Shown here piece by piece: positions 1-11,915 of a DNA stretch of 64,000 nt. The notes beneath the pieces were generated by a model, which did not search any database, had not been told where the DNA came from, and saw only the letters and a list, made by a program, of their open reading frames with translations. Where the stretch lies: the NCBI GenBank assembly GCA_964030785.1, contig OZ034967.1, positions 47,473,533 to 47,537,532 of the forward strand, given 5' to 3'. Source of the stretch: Siderastrea siderea. Lineage: Eukaryota; Cnidaria; Anthozoa; Scleractinia; Rhizangiidae. The number at the start of each line of letters is the position of its first letter. Position 1 is the stretch's first letter. A program made the translations under genes and the position numbers.

Positions 1-7
1 TAACGAG

Positions 8-579
8 ATGGAGGAATCACTGAGACGATTGACAAACGAAAACATCGTGTTAAGAGCGGCTCTTAAACAAGCCAAGGAAAGTTTAATTAAGGTGGAAGAG
101 GAGACACAAAAACTTTGGTCCGCTCACGATGACCTAGAGCAATACACGAGGAAAAACTCTTTGGAAATTGTTGGCGTACCCGAAAGCTGCTACACTACAA
201 CTGAAGAGGTAGTTTTAAAAATAGCAAATGCATTAAATGTTGATATTTCCCCCAATGATATCGAAATTTCTCATAAATTGAAGCGCAAGGAGGCAAATGC
301 AATTATCGCTAAGTTCGTGAGTCACAAAGTTAAAACCAAATTGTATATGTTAAATTAGCGGATTTATTTCCGAGTTTTGCCTCAGCAACAAAATCAAATC
401 ACATTTACATAAATGAAAATCTAACAAACTACAGACGTCACCTCGTGGGTATTGGTCGCGAAAAGAAAAAAGAAGGAGTACTATTAAGTGTCTGGACAAT
501 AGATGGGAGAGTGTTCATTAAAACCTCTCCTGATGGAGCCCCCATCAGGATTTTCCATGAAGACTTTGAAGATATGTAA
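8..579 (+). pseudogene. L1-like LINE ORF1 remnant (frameshifted)
   Basis: This is the RNA-binding ORF1 protein of an L1-type non-LTR retrotransposon. The first part (8-355) has a coiled-coil-like stretch, then the RRM-like start 'NSLEIVGVPES', which is typical of L1 ORF1. The frame closes at about 356. The C-terminal part continues one frame back from 358 to a TAA at 577-579, with the family signature 'TSPDGAPIRIF' near the end. One lost base explains the break. The endonuclease of the same element follows about 300 bases downstream in the same orientation, which is the normal ORF1-ORF2 order. The 5' UTR lies outside the window. Family assignment is by motif recognition. Confidence 0.7.
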
Positions 580-873
580 TATTCAAGACTGTTAAGTTGG
601 ACAATTGCCATCCCCTCCCAGTTTATAATTGATTTCTTCCAATAAGAGGAGACGTGTAACGAGATCACTGCTTATATATCCTAGATCTTTTTGTTTATTT
701 CTCTCAAAACGTGCAATCAATGAAGAGGGTGGGAATAAGCTAAGGTTAGACTTAGAGGTTAGCCCCTACTATTGATCATTAGTGTCTAGTGTTTGCTTTA
801 TTATACCAAGTTTGTGTTTTCTTTCTGCGTGTTGAAATTTTCTGATATATTTATTGATGTCGAACAAGAATAA

Positions 874-2222
874 CTGAGCTTCATTTCGTTAAATGTGCGT
901 GGCATAAGGGAAAGTAATAAGAGAAGGAATATTTTTTGCTTCCTTAAAGATCAAGAAGCATCCTTTTATTTTTGGCAAGAAACCTTTTCCGATCGAAGTG
1001 ATGAATCATCCTGGAGACATGAATGGGGAGGTGAAATAATATTTTCGCACGGTACTCGGCATAGCAAGGGAGTTTGCATATTAACAGACCCATCAATAAA
1101 AAACTATAAAGTTATCTACTCCCATTGCGACACCTTTGGTAGATTTGTCCTAATTAACTTAACAATTGATTGTTTGGAACTATCTCTTTGTAATGTTTAC
1201 GCACCTAATAATCATGCGGAACAAATGCTATTCATTCAAAATCTAAACAACTTGATCATTGACAAATCTGAGTTATCAAATCTTATCATCGGTGGTGACT
1301 GGAATTGCACCTTAACAAGAAAGGATAAAAAAGGCGGCTCTTTGTGGAAACCAACCGGCTTTCGCAACTCTGTTTTAATTACAATGGACATGTTTGACCT
1401 CATTGTTATACAGAGAATGAAACAGCCAAACATTAACAAGTATTCATATGAATCTAAGCCCCTAAAGATGAAGTCGAGAATAGATTATTTTTTAATCGCT
1501 AAACATCTTTCACAATATGTGCGAAAAGTAGATATTCAAACATCTATTGCTCCAGATCATAAACTCATACTGTTATCAATACAGTGGGAAAAGCTATCAA
1601 AACGTGGACCGGGCTTTTGGAAATTTAATAACAGTCTGCTTAATGATGAAAATTACATCCAGTTAATCCAGAACACTTACCCAGAATTCCAAAGGAAATA
1701 TAGTCATGTCCAGGATAAGCAAATTTTTTGGGAACTTCTTAAAATGGAAATAAGAACTTCAACTATCTCTTTCTCTAAAGGGAGAGCTAAAATTAATAGA
1801 AGACGTGAGATCTCCATTAAGAATCAGCTAGATCAACTTGATGAGAAAATCTGTGTGAGCAACGATGCACTCACTTTAGATGAAGAATTAAAACAATATG
1901 ACAATCTGAAAAAGGAACTGCAAACGTTCTATGATGTTAAAGGGGAAGCAGCTAAATTTAGATCCAAATGTCTTTGGGTTGAACAAGGTGAACGCCCTAC
2001 CAAGTACTTTTTTAACCTTGAAAAATGCAATTATAACAAGAGAGTAATCTCTGAGTTAGAAGATGAGAATGGTAAAGTAGTGGATGAAAACCAAATCCTA
2101 CCTGAAATAGAAAAGTATCATGGAAACCTTTACTCATCTAAGATATCTGTTACGGAAGACCTACTAAACCAGTTTACTGAAGGGGTACAACTACCACGGC
2201 TCTCCAAAAACGAGGATAAGTG
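874..2222 (+). pseudogene. L1-like LINE ORF2, endonuclease domain, 3' truncated
   Basis: This is the 5' part of an L1-type ORF2. The frame is open from 874, after a TAA at 871-873, and begins with the family start 'SLNVRGI', so no ATG is needed to place it. It carries an apurinic-type (exonuclease/endonuclease/phosphatase) domain. The visible catalytic motifs are 'WQET', 'GGDWNCT', 'SRIDYFL' and 'APDHKL'. The linker before the reverse transcriptase is present ('WVEQGERPTKYFFNLEK'). The ORF then stops at 2221-2223 and the RT domain is absent. LINEs usually lose their 5' end, so a 3' loss points to a later deletion or rearrangement. The RT fragment at 21.1-22.1 kb is of the same general type. 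Confidence 0.8.
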
Positions 2223-3196
2223 ACGCTAATCAAAAACATTCAAAAATAAAAACAATATAGTACAACGATTGTATAATGAAAAAAGGAAAACCTTTTTTTA
2301 ATATTTTATTTACAGCAAAAGCACTACTTTAATACAATAAACTTAACAAAAAAAAAACATTAGTAACATATAAATGTCTGTGCACTCCCTCTACAAAAAA
2401 TGAAATTAACTAATATTTTCTAAAGTTACAATGCATTTACTTTACTGTTAAAAAATTTAGCCAAAATAAAGAAATGTTACGGTCAAAAAGAGGTCTGAAA
2501 TGACAACGATGTGGGCAGGGAAGGTAAAGAGAATACAGTAATAATTGAACTAATTCATTAAATTAATTTCTCAAGTTTGTATTTATAAACAATTTTATTT
2601 ATAAAGTCAGGAAGTAATAATGAATCATTCTGGAGTTTTCTTTTGTAGAGGTAGTAACGCAGAAACATGATAGTATAATTTATTTTGTACGAAGTGTAAC
2701 GTATGCAGTTGGGATACCAAACAGAAATTCTTCAGTGGTTAGTTTGAAGGTAGAATTGTAGTATTGTTATAATCACGCCGGTTACGTAACTCATAGTGTT
2801 GAATTGTATTTTGCGTCTTGTTTTGTACTGTAATCTTATTTAAGGTAGATTTAATAAGTTCAATTTTTCATGTAACTGATGAAGGTCTAAGACCAAAACG
2901 TTTTTATTTTTTATTAAATGTTTTAACTTTTTAGTCATCAGAAGTTGTGCGTCCTCACTTTCCTTCAACGAGTATATATATTATATATATATATTGATGA
3001 TTGCTTCGCAAGAAACATGAAACTCTGAGTAGCAATAAATATCTTCGACCAAATAATCCAACTCTGCAAATCTACATATTGTATATTCTATATACATTCC
3101 AAAAACACTGTGCTGAACGTGACATGTGTGAGATTTGGACAAAAATGAATGGCTTGATCTTGGAAATCCTTAAGTGTTATGATGAAACTTGTTTGT
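2223..3196. other. AT-rich stretch without a recognised gene
   Basis: This is AT-rich sequence with A and T runs and an (AT)n tract near 2975-2993. The only structured item is a hammerhead-like core at about 2876-2900 (CTGATGA, a short hairpin GGTC-TAA-GACC, then AAAACG in place of GAAAC). The short ORF at 3001-3201 is not convincing. Confidence 0.5.
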
Positions 3197-4122
3197 GGTG
3201 ATGGCAGAAGCGATTCGCCAGGCCAATCAGCACGATATTGTGTTTACTCCCTTATGGTACATGCCATCCATGTTATCGTTGACTTTGAAGTACTGGACAG
3301 TAGGGAGAGTGGGAGCAATTCCTTGAACATGGAGCATTAAGGGCTTTAAAGGCTGTTAGAAAGAATGGCTCACAGTATGCCATTCAGTGAGCTAGCAACT
3401 GATGCGTCAACAACCATCATAAAACTTGTACGAGAGATAATTTCTGTTATGACATCATAATCTCTTTTGTTTTCTGAAATGACTTTGTTTTCATTTCTTT
3501 ACAGAGGAATGTCCGAAAACAGTTGCATTACTGCTTTTGTTGAAAATCCCTGTAGATTTTTTTGTTCTCACTTCCAATGCACTATGGGTATATAGAACTT
3601 GTCTTTCGGACCAGCATGGATAACAGAAGGGCTGGAATCATGCACTGGATTGACTGGTATATTTGGTCAAAAATTTTACATACGGCGATTTTGCTTTCTA
3701 TGCTGTAAGAAAAAAACAGAGGTTGGAAATTCTCTTTGTCTAGGACACTTCACAGTGTGCTTGTGAATTGGGTGATTCTTGATGAATAAGTGTATGTTAT
3801 TCATGTTTTACAGAGAAATTCCACCAGCTTATTGAATTCTTCCATTCTTTGGATATTTGGCATAAGGCCAAGAAGATGACTAAGTGTTTGCACCAAGTGA
3901 GTATCACCTGCATTCTCTACTAATTAACTTTGGGGGGGGGGTCTGTTTCAGTATTTTTAATATATTTATTCACAAGTCTAAGTCTATTAGTACATCACGA
4001 CAAGGAATGTTGCTGATAACTTTCCTATTAATGATTATAATTTAATGTTTTTTTCCAATAAATGTCTCTAGGCTGTGAAGATAAAAGGGTGCGAGTCAAT
4101 CAAGCCATGGATCCCAGCATAA
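3197..4122 (+). pseudogene. THAP/Kolobok-like DDE transposase remnant (three blocks)
   Basis: Three blocks read as one decayed transposase. Block 1 (3197-3438) reads 'GDGRSDSPGQSARYCVYSL', then 'VDFEVLDS' and 'ELATDASTTIIKLVRE', with two in-frame TAA stops. Block 2 (3814-3896) follows an acceptor (tttacag) and reads 'HSLDIWHKAKKMTKCLHQ', ending at a gtgagt donor. Block 3 (4072 onward) follows ctctag, keeps phase 0 and reads 'AVKIKGCESIKPWI' before a stop. The order DSPG...Y, then TDAS, then DxWHxAK matches a metazoan transposase family often joined to THAP domains. I place it near Kolobok from memory. No intact copy is present here. Confidence 0.55.
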
Positions 4123-4255
4123 AGAGGGGGTATCCACTGACAACTGAAGACAGCCACGCCCGTGACAACGATGGTCTTGCTAAGCAGAAGGGCAAGGACT
4201 ATGCAGACAATCAGCCTAATGCAAAAGAAAGCCATTTGCAGAATGGAGATTGAGT

Positions 4256-5774
4256 ATTGTTAAATCCGTTTAATCCGTGTTTAATCTGGAAGCTAGTCGG
4301 GTACAAGCACCACCAGTTAACACATTGTTGGATTGTGGGATGTATAATGTGTTGTCATATGTAACATGTTTTGTTTCCCTTATATTCAAAGGCACTATCA
4401 AAACTCCACCAGGCATTACAGCAGAGATACCAATTTGCCATACAACACTCACAGTCATATTCAACTGGAATCTTCAAATCAGACACAGGACAATGAATTA
4501 GATCAGAGGCCACCCAGGGGGCGTCCAAAAAATAATCTTTAGTCGACAATCTCAAACAAACAAACTCCGAGATCAAGTGACTGTTTCACAAACGGTGTCC
4601 AACTTTTCCTTACTTGGTTCTGTGAATGAGCCAATCTGCCACATTGTCAGTGCAGAGATGCATCATGTGACCTTGCTCCGCCCAACAGGATTGTCACATC
4701 TATGCTGGGCTGAAAGGCGCGCAAATCGGGCCACTTCAATCAGCGGATTTTCCACCCAATATGGCACCTGGTAGGAGAAATGGAAATTTGAAATACACTA
4801 TGCAAACCCACACATTTCTCTTAGAGTTGTGGGATTTTCAGCACTTGCCTGCACAAACACGGGCAGCCATTTTGAAGAGCATTTTATGACGACGGCCTAA
4901 TTGAGTGTTCTACGGCACGTAAGACCAGATTTATTGTTTTAAATGCCTAGGGTTGATGCTAAAGGTGATGCATTGATTCTTGTACATATTTCAAAATGAA
5001 GGGTAAACTATTTGCTCTGAGCACAGCTTAAAAATTCTAAAACCGTGAATACCTCGATTTTGCGTTTGGAAGATTAGATACCTGTACCTACCTACAATTT
5101 TACAAATATACAGATATTTGATTAAGAATTAGGTGTTTTGTGAAAAAAGAATACAGATGGGACACTAACAAATATTACAAGTAACATCAAGTTTTACATA
5201 TAACTACATATTTTTAACATATCTTGAATTACATGAAATCTCACTCACCACCTTCACAGGATATTCACGTTATTCACGCCTTTTAAGGCAAAGATCAAAT
5301 TCGTTTTTTTGCCTTTTTTATTTATTTCTGGTTTATCCTGGCTGTTGTTCAAACTGAAGAGGCAGAGAAAAGGCCTGAAAGAGCACCCGGGCATCCTGGA
5401 AAGGCTCCTGAATCCTCAGCCTGCTCTTTAAGTGGCTGAGGTGGCATCAGAAGAAAAAAGGCTTTCTTTCTTGGGAGGATTATGCAAAGTGACTTGCTTT
5501 GACCTTCCCAGTTAAGACACGAGTTAGATTCCTAAATGTACTAAATTAACAAACACACACATAGATGATTGTTTGCAGAAAATTGCAGGGCATCAGGATG
5601 GACCGGGATGATTCCAAAAAAAGGGATGCAACAAGTTCCTTATAGTCGAGTAGACAAGCTCCGACAAAAGTGAGGTTTCCAAAGATGAAAATAGGAAGAA
5701 CGTTAAGAGATTTGTCCCAAAGAGGATGGCATGGGAAAATTCAAAGTTGAGGGAGCTCAAAGACCTCCTCGACT
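4256..5774. other. No recognised gene
   Basis: Several overlapping ORFs under 80 codons occur on both strands, without recognisable motifs or convincing splice context. Mostly AT-rich intergenic or intronic DNA. Confidence 0.4.
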
Positions 5775-5852
5775 GTTTGAAAATCATAATTTCCAAAGTG
5801 TAGGAGTTGTTGTTTTTGAAAATCATTATTTCCAAAGTGTAGGAGTTGTTGG
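5775..5852. repeat. Two-copy tandem repeat, about 39-bp unit
   Basis: The phrase around 'ttccaaagtgtaggagttgt' occurs twice in tandem, with starts near 5779 and 5818. There is one A/T difference in the unit plus a short T-run difference at the join. It is a local duplication with no coding role that I can see. Confidence 0.8.
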
Positions 5853-8250
5853 GGAAAGATTTTCTGTTATGGTACTTCCTTCAGATGCCCGTAAGTGAAT
5901 TTCAACCATATGGTTCAAAGATCTTAAACAGAAAACGTTTTTCACAGAAAGCACATCAGAAATTATTTCAAAAAAGTCCCTTACTGGTATCAAACAACAC
6001 GAGACAAATGTGTTATGAACGAGAGTTTCTTACAATAGATGATAACTGTAGCATAACATACTCAAGCACATTAGCGGATAAGTGGAAGATGGTCTTGTGC
6101 ACTGCTACACAAAAAAACATGGCAGTTTACAGTACACAAAAACTAACCCAGCACTTCATCGGGGGAGGGGGGGGAATCCATGCATCTGCAAAGGGATATT
6201 CAACTTCGAAGTGTTGGAAGCTGTAAGGAAGCAATTAACAATTTTGGGGGCATGTATAGCAAAAGAAATTAGTACCGCAGCTTAGTGCAGCATGATTTTT
6301 TTGTTTTGTTTTTTGCTCATTTGTCGATCACAAGTCAATCTTTTCATGCTCAGTGCATGAAAAGATAGACTAACAGACTGAATGGGAGGGCCGAACAGAA
6401 CTGCATTTGGCTCATTTGGCTCTAGGTTCCACCATGCACACGAGCTCTTTATGCCTCTTTAAAACCAAAATTTGAAGCTGCGAATTAAAAGAAAAAAGAA
6501 AAAATTATCTCTGAAGTGTATCCAATAACGAACGTTCAGAGAAGTACACAAAAAAGAAACAGGTTCCTATGTTTTTGTGTTTTTTAGCCTTTCTTCGACA
6601 TGACTGTCATTACCCTCACAAGACAAAGAAAGGGTACCACACCAGTTTAGGCCAGAGATTTACCCTTCTATAATCAAAGGTGGTTTGCAGCTTGAAAATC
6701 CATCCAGTTGCAGATTTTTTCGACCAGAGGTAAAGCTCTATGATCTCCGCATCCTGGAAAATGTTCCCTCGCCAAATATGTCTGTACAATTTCTCACTCC
6801 ATGTCCAAAATCCCTTCTTTCTGTAACCACTAATGATTTTGAAAATTGACATAGATCCAAGGTCATATTTCTCTCAACCAAGGGTGGTACAGTCAATTCA
6901 TGTACAGTTGATGTACAGCACTTACCCATCCCCTCAGTGGCATCCCGCACAGCACAATTGTATTGATGAACCAATGGCAGAGCGAGGCAACATGACAGAG
7001 TACAGGAGATAAACACACCGCTGAAAGTGTTATCAAAGCTGAACAGATGACTCAAAATAGACTGAATTTCCTCACCGAAAAGAGCAAAATCTCGCAGCCT
7101 CAGTTTACGGAAGGCAGCAGAATGGGAAATGGTAATTTATCCATTTGTTATAAACAAGATCAAATTCTCACTCTTGCGAGAATTCATGAGAATTTTAGAG
7201 TTAAATCGAGTCTTATTTGGCACCTTTTTGTGGTCAGGAAGAGGATATCATCCCTTGTAGAACCAGACATATGTAAAACCTAAGTTGCTGCTATTTTTTG
7301 CTATGTAGGGCTATGTCTTAGCTATGTATAGCTCAAGACTGCCTATGTCATTACTATGTAACATGCTACAGTACATAGTCCAGGGTATGTAAAACATATT
7401 TTGAAACTATGCCAGGGCTATTTGAAAATCACATAGTCTTTAAATACATATGTGAACGCTAATTAAAATCTTTGACATAGATATTTATTTTCTTTGCTTC
7501 TGACAAAGAGTCTAGGTATTTACTATGTGACAATCCAACATAACTTTTAAATAGCACGCTGACATCCAATTTTATAAATAAAAGGTTACATAGCTTTAAC
7601 ATAAGTTATTTATCTCCTACGTCATGGCAATGACAAATGAAACATCCTACAGTATGTATTTACTATGTTGGTATTTTTCTACTATTTTGGGGAGGAAAGT
7701 GGCTAAGGTTTCTTTTTCGGTTGTCCGGTTACCGACTCGGGAGCTTTCAAGAAATGAAATTGATATTTTTGTTTGATTAACACACTAATGAGCAAGATTT
7801 GAAGGGGCGTCTCTCAAACCGCTTAAAATCTACCGGCTGCAATATCTCAGGAATGGTAGGAACTGGAATCGTAAGTAGGCTTCTTTTCACATTATAGTAT
7901 TCTAGGGCGTCATCTGCGTCATCTGCGTAATTTGTTGATCGCCAAATTAACCGACCACTCTGAATTTAAAAGCGAAGAAAGGCTATCGCCAGCTGTATAA
8001 GCATTGATACTGTTTCCTCGACCGAAGCGGTTAATAAGTTCACCAACGTGTCAAAGGACTCTCAGTTTATTTGCTGTCTCGTATAGGGTTGTACCTGGTT
8101 TACAGCTTTGAGTCTTTCGAAACCTGTATTAACATCACAACGATAATTATACACAACAATATTGCCAAAGTTGAATGATTGAATATTTACATACCCGATG
8201 GCTCTTATTTAATTCCTTTTCTTCGGGAGGAAAACCGGCGGTAATCTCCA
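5853..8250. other. No recognised gene; A/T-rich filler
   Basis: Short ORFs on both strands carry no family signature. The part from about 7285 to 7690 is unusually rich in the word 'ctatgta' and its variants, which may be a decayed repeat. Nothing else stands out. Confidence 0.35.
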
Positions 8251-8767
8251 TTGTCGTTCGCAATGTCACTAATTACGAGTAACAGATCACCGGAGGATGC
8301 AAATTTACCTCCATCAAAATCAAAACAAACTCTAAACGATCGCTTCAGGATGTGTCGTTATTTCACAGTTAAATTTGGAACTTTATCTCAGCCTGGAAAA
8401 TCGGGTTTAGTTTCTTCGGAAAACCGTTTCAAAGCGTCGCAAAGAAAGGACTCTTATGGAATTCTCGCTGATCTTTGCAGAGCGGTTGGAGTGAAAGTTG
8501 TTCAAAACTTGGAGCTATTTTCGGACCGTATGCCTGTGCAGTTCTTGTGCTCGAAAAATTCGAAATTTAGGGTCATTATTCGAAGTTATTCGGAGTGCAA
8601 TAGGTAGCGAGTCTGCTGTTTCCCAACTCCAAACTCCAAACTCTATCAGGCAACAGTCCTTGTCGCAAGAATGTTCGTATAGATTCCTCCATGTTGGAAA
8701 AAGCTTGCCGCAAGTCTTTGAGATCTGCTGTCGGATTGGGACAAAAATGATCTTGAGAGGAACTTCA
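8251..8767 (+). pseudogene. ZAD-like Cys zinc-binding exon, frameshifted
   Basis: The first frame (8251-8607) reads 'RMCRYFTVKFGTLSQ', then 'GILADLCRAVGVKVVQ'. From about 8530 the sense continues in the next frame as 'VCLCSSCARKIRNLGSLF' and runs to about 8767, where a gtaaaa donor follows. The pattern of a Cys pair, then 'L..LCR.VGV', then 'C..C..KIRN....F' resembles the ZAD-type or related N-terminal zinc-binding domains seen in cnidarian uncharacterised proteins. The frameshift and the loss of one Cys of the first pair suggest a dead copy. The family assignment is tentative. Confidence 0.4.
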
Positions 8768-9086
8768 GGTAAAAATAGTGATAGTGAGAAGAATTCCCCG
8801 ATATCGAGAACCAGTTTGTTGTGTACATGCGGGTGACGCTCAAATGAACATACCTGATTTGATTGACGGATTTATCCCTTGGCAATCAACACTACCATAC
8901 CGCGCCAATCAGCAAACTCCGCTCGTAGATGAACGGGTTTTTCAAAATCCTGGGGTTTACGGGCAAGCATTTCCTTCTCCCCTTTCCCCTCCCCATCCAC
9001 GCCCTTTTTTGCGCCCACCCCAATTTTCCCGTGGCCAAAAAAACGAAAAGTGCATCGAACGTGCGAAACGCTTGCTACGCAGGCTA

Positions 9087-9266
9087 GAATTTCTGCAACT
9101 GTTACCTTTTTCGCACTATATCTCTTGCAATTTTATTCCTTAAGAAAATCGCTCCTTGTTCAATCGCTGTCAACTAATACAGATGCATATGTGACGTAGT
9201 TTTTATGTTTGACCGCTTTGAAACAGCGATTTCATCTCCTGGCATAGGCCAATCAAACTTTACCGA
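9087..9266 (+). repeat. Dispersed repeat, copy 1 (partner at 13197-13374)
   Basis: About 180 bases are shared in direct orientation with 13197-13374, at roughly 90% identity by eye, including 'ttattccttaagaaaatcgc' and 'tttgaccgctttgaaacag'. The unit contains no ORF and no obvious terminal repeats. It is probably a fragment of a larger interspersed element. Confidence 0.85.
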
Positions 9267-9779
9267 AGGTCACGTCATAGCTTGGCTGGAATCAAATCTA
9301 TTATTTTTTAACCAATAGGAAAAGAGTCCAGAATTTGTCTTATCCCTGAGCGTTGATAGAGCTAGAAGGCGAGCACCTGATTGCAGATTTTGGCCAGATA
9401 ATTTAAAAGACTTGCTTCAGTTTTTTGTTTCGATTTACAGTACATCACCTTGACTACACCAAGGTTCTCAATGTAGCCACAATGAAGGATTAAACTCACA
9501 AACGCACAAACTTTCCTTTTCCTCTTTTCATCTCCTTCTTTTTTAAAGTGCTACGCACCAAACTAATGATTAAATTAGGATTAAATCCTGTGAAAACGAT
9601 TGGCAGGGGTGTCAACAGAATGAAAATGTTTTGCAAGTTGTACAGTGACACATTCTTAAGGCTCATTAATTTAAACGAGGGGGGGTCCACGTTCAATATT
9701 TGACCACACTTCATGAACATAAGGTCTACTGCATGGCTGATGAATACAGCCTTCGAAAGCCACCCTATAACTTGTACTT
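9267..9779. other. No recognised gene
   Basis: Mixed AT-rich sequence. A minus-strand ORF at 9496-9720 shows no family features. The pyrimidine run just before 9834 looks like the acceptor of the next exon. Confidence 0.35.
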
Positions 9780-9833
9780 ATGCCCAAACACTTTTTACTC
9801 TCTCTTTTTTTTTTTTACTTATCAGGATATATC

Positions 9834-10474
9834 ATGAGACCCGCAAAAAGGAGTAGAATCGAGACAACAACAACGCCATCAACATCACGCACGCCATCCA
9901 TTAATCCATCCATTAATCCATCCACATCATCCACCACGCCATCCACCCTTCATCGACCAATTCGCCCCACACCCATATTGCCATTTCCAGCCCAATTTAC
10001 CCATCCGTACTTCACCTCACAACCCACACATCCACTACCTTTCTTATCACCTGCACGCCCATCCATCACCCCATCCACACCTGCACGCCCATCCATCGCC
10101 CCATCTACACCTGCGCACCCATCCATCGCCCCATCTACATCTGCGCGCCCATCCTCGCCTTATCTACACCTGCACACCCATCCATCACCCCATCTACACC
10201 TGCACGCCCATCCATTGCCCCACACCCTAAACGCGAATTCGCTTCACCCACATCGACTTCCATGCGGCCACCACACCCACCTCCACACTTCACCTCTTCA
10301 TCTTTTCGCATTATATCACGATCAACCACTGACACATTAACACATCGCGCACACACCATTTATTTTACCATATCACCTTATACCACCGACATCATCACTG
10401 TATACCGCATCAATTTTCGTCACCCCTCAATGACGGACAAAAGCACACAGACAGAACCTTCATCAGAAGGATAA
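9834..10474 (+). pseudogene. Pro/Ser/Thr-rich protein exon with minisatellite, one-base frameshift
   Basis: An acceptor-like tract (T run then acttatcag) precedes the ATG at 9834. The protein starts 'MRPAKRSRIETTTTPSTS' and runs into proline- and serine-rich repeats. The fourth copy of a 30-bp repeat is 29 bp, so the frame shifts. Taking that loss into account, the sense continues in the next frame through 'SRSTTDTLTHRAHT' to 'MTDKSTQTEPSSEG' and a TAA at 10472-10474. The composition is that of a low-complexity, disordered protein, and I recognise no domain. It could be an untranslated repeat-bearing exon, but the two-frame continuity argues for a former coding sequence. Confidence 0.4.
10051..10227 (+). 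repeat. 30-bp minisatellite, six units
   Basis: Units begin at 10051, 10081, 10111, 10141, 10170 and 10200, each starting 'ctgc(a/g)c(g/a)cccatcc'. Five are 30 bp or a truncated end, and the fourth is 29 bp. They encode the peptide repeat ARPSIAPSTP while in frame. Confidence 0.9.
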
Positions 10475-11763
10475 ACACAATCGTCCCAGGGATTTGCCTC
10501 TACTTCGATTTCACCGATGGATTTTCAAAAGGAGAAACGTGTAACTGTTCCTTTCGAGGATCTCGCACATGCTTGTAGTGGAACACGGACTTTGGCCAAC
10601 CGGGCTAGAACCAAGTACGCCGTCCACGTACCAAGTAACAAGTACCAAATGCCCAGTTGCTGTTCGCGTTCTCCAAACATTTTTTCAATACTCCGCATAC
10701 GACAGCTTTTCTGTCGTTATAGAAAACACCCGAGAAAGCGACATACTGATATTTATAGTCACTGCCAGCTATACAGGACATGGACACACAAGAGGCACTA
10801 GTTCTACACAAGCAAGCTCTGGATAGCCGCAATTGAATCATGAATGTGAACAGGAAGGCAGCAAAACAGAATGACGGCCACAACCACAGCCGCTTTCAAG
10901 ATCTTTCAACTGCTTCATCTAAATGCCATATATAAAGTGAATAAACAATACGTTAACGATACGATAATGACAATAGTCACTGTGTAGTCTCTATTTTGTT
11001 GGTTTTTTTGTCAAGGGGACTTTCTTTATCGGGATATAAAATTCGTTATCTTAATCACCCCGGGGAACGCTCCATCGTTTCTTTATCCGAGTTCATGGTT
11101 TGTATGAAAATACAGATAAATCGAAGTTAAAAGTCTCAAGGTCAGAGAACATAGCTGAATTTGTGGTTATGTTGTTGACTATATAATCACTTTGAGACTT
11201 CTCGCTCTTGTTTTTAAATTAGAAATTTGGGAATAGAAAACGAAAAATATGATCATGAAAATTGAACGCCGGGTCCGCAAGGACTTGTTTTAAATATCTA
11301 TTGGTTGATTGCTGCTAAAATGGCGAATGACGTCGTCATTTCGCTACAGATTACCGTGAATCAACATGTAGCATGAAATTCAGATCCGAGCTGGGGCGGG
11401 GTCAAAAAAATCTTTCCATCCCGTTGCGGGGTTATGAATTTTTTCTGGAATAACCCATTTTACACAGGTTGCATGGTATCGGGTTTTACAGCAGTAGCCA
11501 CATGCAGTCCTCGACTGCCTATTTTTCTCTATAATTAGCAAACGCGAGAACGCTCACACATTTGATGTTCATTGTTCAATTTACCTTCGTGTCAATCGCC
11601 ATCGCGACGAAGTTGAATCACTGCATCATCTTTGTTCATGCTGAAGAAGCGCGCAAAGGCAAAATTAAAAATTATCGTCAAAGGAAAGGCAAAATGTCGA
11701 TGACTTTGTCAGTTTAGCAGATAAAACAATGTTGTATTCATTTCAACGATCAGATCCTTTTTT
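10475..11763. other. No recognised gene
   Basis: The overlapping ORFs at 10517-10883 on both strands have no domain signature. The rest is AT-rich. Confidence 0.35.
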
Positions 11764-11915
11764 CCTGGCCTCAGTTGTTCAAAAGTTGGATAGCGCTATC
11801 CACAGGATAAATCACTATCCAGTGGATAAGTAATAGGGAAACCAATTGCGTTATCCACTGGATGGAGATTTTTCCGCTGGCTAGCGTTATCCAACTTTTG
11901 AACAACTGGGGCCGG
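11764..11915. mobile_element. Palindromic MITE (foldback)
   Basis: The left end 'cagttgttcaaaagttggat' is mirrored at the right end by its reverse complement (11889-11907 region). The flanking ggcc/ggcc bases extend the symmetry. Internal sequence repeats 'ttatccactggat' in both orientations. At about 150 bp with no ORF, it is a typical non-autonomous DNA element. Confidence 0.8.

Noticed and set aside
4577..4774. 65-codon ORF with a possible secretory-type start
   Set aside because: No motif, no splice context, and overlapping alternatives of similar length.
10051..10227. CRISPR-like array
   Set aside because: Units are contiguous without spacers; it is a minisatellite.
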